A stretch of 64,000 nt of DNA from Sulfurovum sp. (GTDB lineage Bacteria > Campylobacterota > Campylobacteria > Campylobacterales > Sulfurovaceae), in contig JAUZSE010000024.1 in assembly GCA_030949725.1 (NCBI GenBank), forward strand, positions 1-64,000, given 5' to 3'. Below the pieces are notes generated by a model. The model was not told the origin of the DNA. It saw nothing but the letters and a program-made list of their open reading frames with translations, and searched no databases. Shown here piece after piece: positions 57,990 to 64,000 of the stretch; the first letter of the stretch is position 1, and each line of letters starts with the position of its first letter. Made by a program: the position numbers and the translations under genes.

Positions 57990-60527
57990 ATGAATGATGG
58001 TCAAGAGTATATAAACGTTGCAAACAAACTAAAAGAAGCACTAAGCAAAGAGCTATTTGGTCAAGATAGAGCCATAGATGCTATTGCCAATAGTATCAAA
58101 AGCAATATCATTACAAACAAAAATGCACCCAAGGCTACCTATCTCTTCTTAGGTTCACCTGCAACAGGTAAGACATACCTTGCCGAACTGATGACCAAAA
58201 CACTCAGTGACTACGAGATCAGAAACTTTGACATGACCCAATACCATGAACAAAATGGTGGGGAACTGTATGGGTATCCAAAAGGCTGGTCAGGCTATAG
58301 CGTGGGGCAACTTACAGGTTTTGTGCATGACCATCCAAAATCCATCATCGTGCTTGATGCATTTGAAAAAGCAGACAATGTCATACAAACCAATCTGCTT
58401 TCCATTTTTGAGGGTGGAACGATGAGAGATGCCTGTGGTTGGGACAAGGTGACCGACCAGCCATGTAATGATGCAGAAGATAGAGTGTACAGCGAGGACA
58501 ATGCCATCTTTACCATTGACTTTAGAGAAACTATCTTTATCATCACCTCTAGTTTGGGGGAAGAATTGTATTCCGATACTAAGTTTATCAAACTCATAGA
58601 TGATGATTATATCCAAGCTGAGTCTATGATACTCGAAGCACTCAAAAGAGAAGAAAAAGTAAATACCAAAACAGGCGGATTACAAAAAGCAATCATTCCT
58701 GAGTTGATTTCACGATTTTCACAAGCGACCATTGTTTTATTCAATAAATTAAACTACCCTGCCTATGAAGCCATAGGTGAAAAAGCTTTTTTAGAATATG
58801 AAAAAATCTTTAATGACAAATATGACCTCGACCTTCAAATAGATACAAACTTTAACAACTTCCTCAAAACACAAATACTGCTTTTTGCACCAGAACTTGA
58901 TGCAAGACGACTCAAAAATAAAATAGGTGAAAACTTTTTTACCAAAGTAACAGACTTCCTTATTACCCTAGGCAATGATGCTTTTGCCTATCAAGATATA
59001 CACATATCACTTTCAAAAGAATGTGTTGATTTCATCAATGAACATTTACTTCCACTCATAAAAGACGAGAAACTGGTAAAAGAACTTTTTAGAAAAAACA
59101 TTAAATTAGAACTTGATGATGGTTTTAGCGTAAAAGATTCTGTTATTACTTATACAGTAAAAGAGTGCAGGTTCAAACAAGTAAAACGCATCAAAGATTT
59201 TTCTGAAGATGGTTTGGTCTTTGATATACCCGATGTCTCATTTGATGACATTGCAGGGCATACCAATGCAAAGACAAGACTTTCAGAAGTCATCAAGTTT
59301 TTAAAAGAACCCAAACTACTCAAAGAATTTGACGTGCAACCCCCCAAAGGGATGCTCCTTTATGGACCTCCAGGAACAGGAAAAACACTTTTGGCAAAAG
59401 CATTTTCAGCAGAAGCAGAGTTGCCTTTTATTTCTATTACAGGTGTGGAGCTTTTACAACTTGATAAAATCAAGAAAGTGTTTAAAAAGGCCAAAGAGTA
59501 TGCCCCCTCTATCATCTTCATAGATGAGATAGATACCATTGGTATACGTGAAAAAGGCAACAACCGTGAGGTCCAAATCAACAAATTTCTAGCTGAGATG
59601 GATGGCTTCTCAAATAAAGCAGATGAAAATGTGTTTATCATCGCTGCCACCAACTACAAAGAAAACATAGACCCAGCTATCATTAGACCAGGAAGAATTG
59701 AGATACACATCAAAGTAGACAACCTAGACAAAGATGCTCGAAAATACTTTATAGATAAGATTATCCGAACCAAACCCACATCTGGCAAATTTAATATGCA
59801 CAAGCTTTTGACATACACCGCAGGTCTTACAGGTGCACAACTAGAACTTGTGAGTAAAGAAGCATCATTTTATTGTATCAGACACACTTTAGCCCATATC
59901 ACGCAAGACATCTTAATCCAAGAGATCAACAAAGTGAAGTATGGCGAAAATACTTCAAATCATACCAATGAAAAAGTCTTTCAAAAGGCGGCGATCAGAG
60001 AAGCGGCACACACCATTATCACGCATCTACTTATGCCTGAGGTAAAAATAAAACAAATTTCAGTCACACCACGAAACAATAAAAATGGATTTATCTCCAA
60101 TAATTTTGATGGCCTTGAGACCAATATGACCATCGAAGACATAAAACATAGAATCTGTGTCTCCCTCGCAGGAAGAATAGCCCAAATAAAAGAATATGGC
60201 AGCATCATCGGTATGGATATGGAAGGCTCTCCCGATCTCCAACATGCCATCAATGATGCCTATATGACCATAGCCCACTATGGCATGGACAAAGAAGTCA
60301 GATATATCAATATAAAATCTAACCATCAAAAAACGTCAAAAGAAAAAGACAGTCAACATAGCGATAAAAAAGTGGATGAGGCCGTAGAAAGATGGATGAG
60401 TGAAGCCGAACAAAAAACCATTAAACTAGTCAATGACAACTGGAATAAAATTCAACAATTATCCATGCTTTTACTTGACAAAGAGATTATGTATGAAGAT
60501 GAGCTAAAAGATATGGCGAATCTCTAA
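57990..60527 (+). CDS. Tandem AAA+ protein: Clp-like module plus FtsH-like module with degenerate protease domain
   Basis: 845 residues, no membrane segment. Module 1 (25-250) resembles ClpB D2: Walker A GSPATGKT at 55-62, but Walker B reads VLDAFEKAD, with Ala124 in place of the catalytic Glu. Module 2 (415-650) is FtsH-like: GPPGTGKT 459-466, IDEID 511-515, DPAIIRPGRI. The FtsH pore-loop FVG is absent (ITGVELLQLDKIKKVF). Residues 665-780 align with the M41 peptidase, but HEAGH reads REAAH (670-674). It probably binds or remodels a partner without proteolysis. A single gene after a 70-base gap. Confidence 0.8.
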   Translation: MNDGQEYINVANKLKEALSKELFGQDRAIDAIANSIKSNIITNKNAPKATYLFLGSPATGKTYLAELMTKTLSDYEIRNFDMTQYHEQNGGELYGYPKGWSGYSVGQLTGFVHDHPKSIIVLDAFEKADNVIQTNLLSIFEGGTMRDACGWDKVTDQPCNDAEDRVYSEDNAIFTIDFRETIFIITSSLGEELYSDTKFIKLIDDDYIQAESMILEALKREEKVNTKTGGLQKAIIPELISRFSQATIVLFNKLNYPAYEAIGEKAFLEYEKIFNDKYDLDLQIDTNFNNFLKTQILLFAPELDARRLKNKIGENFFTKVTDFLITLGNDAFAYQDIHISLSKECVDFINEHLLPLIKDEKLVKELFRKNIKLELDDGFSVKDSVITYTVKECRFKQVKRIKDFSEDGLVFDIPDVSFDDIAGHTNAKTRLSEVIKFLKEPKLLKEFDVQPPKGMLLYGPPGTGKTLLAKAFSAEAELPFISITGVELLQLDKIKKVFKKAKEYAPSIIFIDEIDTIGIREKGNNREVQINKFLAEMDGFSNKADENVFIIAATNYKENIDPAIIRPGRIEIHIKVDNLDKDARKYFIDKIIRTKPTSGKFNMHKLLTYTAGLTGAQLELVSKEASFYCIRHTLAHITQDILIQEINKVKYGENTSNHTNEKVFQKAAIREAAHTIITHLLMPEVKIKQISVTPRNNKNGFISNNFDGLETNMTIEDIKHRICVSLAGRIAQIKEYGSIIGMDMEGSPDLQHAINDAYMTIAHYGMDKEVRYINIKSNHQKTSKEKDSQHSDKKVDEAVERWMSEAEQKTIKLVNDNWNKIQQLSMLLLDKEIMYEDELKDMANL

Positions 60528-60645
60528 GTTATTTTAACCCGTTCTCAGCTTATTTACAGCTCTTGGAAGTGGTGACTTTAGTCCCACAGTTAGGTTTTAA
60601 TCTGATAAAAACTGTTGTAATTATTGTTTGTGATTTTTATTTATA

Positions 60646-60733
60646 TGGCCGGGAGAGGGAGATTCGAACTCCCGGAGGTGTGACCCTCACCGGTTTTCAA
60701 AACCGGCACATTCGACCACTCTGACATCTCCCG
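60646..60733 (-). tRNA. tRNA-Ser (anticodon TGA)
   Basis: 88 bases with a long variable arm. Acceptor CGGGAGA/TCTCCCG, discriminator G, encoded CCA. Anticodon stem CCGGT/ACCGG with loop TTTGAAA gives TGA. Confidence 0.95.
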
Positions 60734-60785
60734 ACATTTTGTAGAATAGTATTCTATCTAAAAAAGATAAAAACTAGTTTATATA

Positions 60786-60861
60786 TGGAGGAGCCAACCA
60801 GACTCGAACTGGTGAATAGCAGATTTGCAATCTACGGCCTTACCAACTTGGCGATGGCTCC
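60786..60861 (-). tRNA. tRNA-Cys (anticodon GCA)
   Basis: 76 bases. Acceptor GGAGCCA/TGGCTCC, discriminator T as usual for tRNA-Cys, encoded CCA. Anticodon loop TTGCAAA gives GCA. Confidence 0.95.
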
Positions 60862-60887
60862 AAACATTATAGTATTAAATATGTGAA

Positions 60888-60975
60888 TGGTGCCCGAGGC
60901 CGGACTTGAACCGGCACAGTCGCAATGACCGGGGGATTTTAAGTCCCCTGTGTCTACCAATTCCACCACTCGGGC
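60888..60975 (-). tRNA. tRNA-Leu (anticodon TAA)
   Basis: 88 bases with a long variable arm. Acceptor GCCCGAG/CTCGGGC, discriminator A, encoded CCA. Anticodon loop CTTAAAA gives TAA. Confidence 0.95.
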
Positions 60976-61002
60976 ATAAAAGGCACCATTTATTATTTTT
61001 TA

Positions 61003-61077
61003 TGGAGCGGGCGAACGGGTTCGAACCGTCGACCCCAACCTTGGCAAGGTTATGCTCTACCGCTGAGCTACGCCCGC
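61003..61077 (-). tRNA. tRNA-Gly (anticodon GCC)
   Basis: 75 bases. Acceptor GCGGGCG/CGCCCGC, discriminator T, encoded CCA. Anticodon stem TAACC/GGTTG with loop TTGCCAA gives GCC. Most upstream of the four-tRNA minus-strand transcript Gly-Leu-Cys-Ser. Confidence 0.95.
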
Positions 61078-61170
61078 AAATCCATATCCGCTTTTAAAGT
61101 TTAATTTAAAATTGGAGTGCGATTATAGCTAAAAATTTTTTAAAGTAAAGAGATAATCACGGTTTTTTGA

Positions 61171-61176
61171 TATAAT
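61171..61176 (+). promoter_or_regulatory. -10 box for ilvD
   Basis: TATAAT preceded by TTTTTTGA, 33 bases before the ilvD ATG; AAAGG follows as ribosome site. No leader peptide or attenuator is seen. Confidence 0.55.
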
Positions 61177-61208
61177 CACTTAAATACTTAAAATATAAAG
61201 GTTTTATT

Positions 61209-62897
61209 ATGAGAAGTAACGAGATAAAAGAGGGTTTTTCCAGAGCTCCACATAGAAGTTTGTTGCGTGCAACAGGTGTAAAAGATGAGGATTTTGAAAA
61301 ACCTTTCATTGGTGTAGCCAACTCATTTATAGAGATTATTCCAGGGCATTTTTTTCTAAACAAAGTAGCAGAGATTATCAAAGAAGAGATCCGTGCAAAT
61401 GGTTGTGTGCCTTTTGAATTTAACACTATAGGTGTGGATGATGGTATTGCTATGGGTCATGATGGTATGCTCTACTCCTTGCCTTCTCGTGAAATCATCG
61501 CTAACTCTATAGAAACGGTAATGAACGCACACAAGCTAGATGCGATGATAGCCATACCAAACTGTGACAAGATCGTTCCAGGGATGATTATGGGTGCGTT
61601 ACGTGTCGATGTTCCTACTGTCTTTGTCTCTGGGGGGCCTATGGAGAAAGGCTATACGGAAGATGGTACGCCTATAGACCTTGCAACAGCATTTGAAGCT
61701 GTAGGTAAACATGAAGCAGGTGAGATGTCGGATGAAGAACTTCTTGATATCGAATGTAACGCTTGTCCTAGTGGTGGGTCATGTTCTGGTATGTTTACCG
61801 CAAACTCTATGAACACACTTATGGAGGCTATGGGTATTGCCCTTCCTGGTAATGGTACCATCTTGGCATTGACACCTGCAAGAACGGCACTCTACAAACA
61901 AGCTGCACGTCGTATATGTGAGATAGCCAAACTTGAAGTAGCAGAGCAAGAAAAATACCGTATGAAAAATATCTTAAATGAAAATGCCGTACGGAATGCC
62001 TTCGCTGTAGATATGGCAATGGGTGGAAGCTCAAATACTGTACTACATATGTTAGCCATTGCAAAAGAAGCAGATGTAGACTTTAAGTTAAGTGATATTA
62101 ATGCTATTTCAAAACGTGTTTCACACATCGCTAAGATCTCTCCCTCTCTTTCTACTGTACATATGGAAGACATCGATAAAGCAGGTGGCGTGAATGCCGT
62201 GATGCATGAGATGATGAAACGTGGTGACAATATTTTGTTTGATAACCTTGCTATTACAGGGGAAACACTCTATGAAAAAGTGAAAGATGCAAAAATTCTT
62301 GACACCGACATCATTCACACCATTGATAATGCTTACTCTGAGGTAGGTGGACTTGCCATTCTCTATGGTAACTTAGCAGAAGAAGGTGCTGTGATTAAAA
62401 CCGCAGGTATTACAGGAGAGAGAGTCTTTACTGGTACTGCTGTATGTTACAACTCACAAGATGAATGTATAGAAGGTATCTTAGCAGGTGAGGTAAAGGC
62501 TGGAAATGTTGTGGTCATCCGTTATGAAGGTCCTCGTGGTGGTCCAGGTATGCAAGAAATGCTCAGTCCTACTTCACTCATTATGGGTATGGGACTAGGT
62601 GCTTCTGTGGCACTAATAACAGACGGTAGATTCTCAGGAGCTACAAGAGGAGCAAGCATAGGACATGTAAGTCCAGAAGCTGCTGAAGGTGGTCTTATAG
62701 GATTACTTGAAAATGGTGACGAGATACACATTGACGTAGACCAATACATCTTACAGGCAAACCTTAGTGATGAGGTCATCGTAAAACGAAGAGAGAACTT
62801 TACACCTCTTGTAAAACCACTTACAAGTAAATGGCTAAAACAATACAGAGCCTTGGTAACCAATGCAAGTTCTGGTGCAGTACTTTACGCAGAATAA
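61209..62897 (+). CDS. ilvD: Dihydroxy-acid dehydratase IlvD
   Basis: 562 residues, complete. Third enzyme of valine/isoleucine synthesis, an iron-sulfur dehydratase. Cluster cysteines lie in [11 protein letters not shown] and [34 protein letters not shown] and [20 protein letters not shown] are the family end motifs. Single gene with its own promoter, convergent with the NlpC/P60 gene. Confidence 0.98.
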   Translation: MRSNEIKEGFSRAPHRSLLRATGVKDEDFEKPFIGVANSFIEIIPGHFFLNKVAEIIKEEIRANGCVPFEFNTIGVDDGIAMGHDGMLYSLPSREIIANSIETVMNAHKLDAMIAIPNCDKIVPGMIMGALRVDVPTVFVSGGPMEKGYTEDGTPIDLATAFEAVGKHEAGEMSDEELLDIECNACPSGGSCSGMFTANSMNTLMEAMGIALPGNGTILALTPARTALYKQAARRICEIAKLEVAEQEKYRMKNILNENAVRNAFAVDMAMGGSSNTVLHMLAIAKEADVDFKLSDINAISKRVSHIAKISPSLSTVHMEDIDKAGGVNAVMHEMMKRGDNILFDNLAITGETLYEKVKDAKILDTDIIHTIDNAYSEVGGLAILYGNLAEEGAVIKTAGITGERVFTGTAVCYNSQDECIEGILAGEVKAGNVVVIRYEGPRGGPGMQEMLSPTSLIMGMGLGASVALITDGRFSGATRGASIGHVSPEAAEGGLIGLLENGDEIHIDVDQYILQANLSDEVIVKRRENFTPLVKPLTSKWLKQYRALVTNASSGAVLYAE

Positions 62898-62926
62898 GTG
62901 TACATATCTTTTTATCTGCTCATTAG

Positions 62927-64000
62927 TTATAGAGGTCGTCTAGCACCTCTATAGCGTTGTCCGTAAAACTTACTTAAACTTGACACAACTACTTTCTTTT
63001 GTGCAGAACTGGCATGTATAAATTTATTATTCCCAAGATAGATACCTACATGGTTCACATATCCCTTACGTCTTTTAGAAGTATCAAAAAAGATAAGGTC
63101 ACCCTTTTTCAAATTTTTTCTCTTCACATACTTACCATGCTTTGATTGGTTAATAGAAGTTCGAGGTATAGATATTCCATTTTTTCCATAAACATACTTG
63201 GTAAAGCTAGAGCAGTCATAAGTATTTTTAGTACCACTGGCTCCCCATACATATTTTTTACCCAGTTTCTTTTTTGCATCTTTTGTAATTTTCCTACATT
63301 TTTTCGCATCTACTTTTTTACTTCCTGAAAAGATACTAGCCAAACTAAGGGTATTTGATTTTTTTGTTTTTTTGTTTTTTTGTTTTAGGCTCACTGAATC
63401 TAAATTAGAAATAGATGCAAGCAACTTTTTCTTTGCAGATTTTTTTCTTTTTAAATTTCTTCTTTTTAGCTACTTTATAAGTCTTTTTAGGGGTTTTAGC
63501 TTTACGAACTACTTTTAAAGGCTTTTTCTTCTTTTCTACAACCTCTGCAACATAAGTATTTTTTGGTACTTCTATCACTCTTCCTATTTTGAGAATATCA
63601 CCTTTTACAAGTCCATTGGCTTTACGTACTTCTTCTACTGTTGTACTATATTTACGTGCAACAGTAAAAAGTGTTTCCCCATTTTCTATACTATGTTTCG
63701 CCATAAGTACCGGGGGTTTTACCTTTATTTTTGCAACATACGTATCTTTAGGTACCTTTAGAATCCTACCTATTTTGAGTACCTCACCTTTTTTAAGTCC
63801 ATTGGTTTTACGTACTTCTTCTATCGTAGTATGGTATTTATGTGCAACAGTAAAAAGTGTTTCTCCATTTTCAATACTATGTTCCACCATCACTAGAGCA
63901 GAAGTATTTGCCTTCTTCTTTGCAATATAAGTATCTGTAGGTACTTTTAGCACTCTTCCTATTTTGAGGGTTTCTCCCTTTACAAGTCCATTGGCTTTAC
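62927..64000 (-). CDS. LysM-NlpC/P60 cell-wall hydrolase, 5' partial, frameshift
   Basis: The gene runs past the window end. Two full LysM repeats (HSIENGETLFTVAHKYHTTIE and HSIENGETLFTVARKYSTTV) and the end of a third (LKIGRVLKVP) are visible, then a Lys-rich linker. A shift in an A-run near 63435 leads into the NlpC/P60 domain: catalytic Cys in NTYDCSSFTKYVYG, His in NHVGIYLGNNKFIHASS. LysM binds peptidoglycan and the peptidase cuts stem peptides, so the product acts in the periplasm. Confidence 0.92.

Overview
The window is a chromosomal segment of a Campylobacterota (epsilonproteobacterial) bacterium, most likely a free-living Sulfurovum/Sulfurimonas-type organism. Evidence: futalosine-pathway mqnA, a campylobacterial pgl N-glycosylation block with a WWDYG oligosaccharyltransferase, a putatively secreted ATP-dependent DNA ligase, a LapB-like function apparently carried by two genes, low GC, and typical TATAAT-only promoters. 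No plasmid or phage backbone is seen; the accessory parts are a surface-glycan locus and a small defence/IS/REP island.

Layout. 1-6.7 kb: a DUF1566 protein (5' partial), a DUF309 protein, an S24/CI-like repressor with a perfect 31-bp operator, moeA-moaE-moaD, mqnA, gltX and a ComEA-like HhH protein. 6.7-35.7 kb: one long minus-strand glycan locus. It holds pglF-pglE-pglC-pglB (bacillosamine-type sugar, lipid-linked initiation, N-glycan transfer), a WbpB/D/E/I set for a UDP-ManNAc(3NAc)A-type sugar, an RfbF/RfbG/epimerase/C-methyltransferase set for a CDP-linked deoxysugar, several glycosyltransferases, a flippase, a sulfotransferase, an asparagine-synthase-like amidotransferase, a hipBA scar, an IS66 element and a Uma2 gene. 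35.7-43.4 kb: YafQ/DinJ toxin-antitoxin, tRNA-Ala, a parvulin, dnaG, a LapB-like gene pair, rnc, aroC, a DUF945 protein and rnhB. 43.4-48.5 kb: an accessory island with ten REP elements, a RAYT transposase and a Septu-type (PtuA/PtuB) defence pair whose HNH gene is split by an ISAzo13-family element. 48.5-57.5 kb: recQ, then pstSCAB-phoU-response regulator and an OlsF-like ornithine-lipid synthase, linked by a repeated 19-bp motif that looks like a Pho box. 57.5-64 kb: an outer-membrane-protein scar, an unusual Clp/FtsH-like pseudoprotease ATPase, a tRNA Ser-Cys-Leu-Gly cluster, ilvD and a LysM/NlpC-P60 hydrolase (5' partial).

The sequence carries many single-base frameshifts (gltX, pglF, pglE, wbpB/D/E, dinJ, dnaG, the DUF945 gene, rnhB, ptuA, pstA, pstB, NlpC, both transposases). 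They hit essential genes, and translation resumes in another frame with the family motif intact, so most are probably assembly or read errors. Gene limits given here are for the reconstructed genes. Truncations supported by structure, not only by a frameshift, are the hipA remnant, the IS-split ptuB and the porin-like scar.
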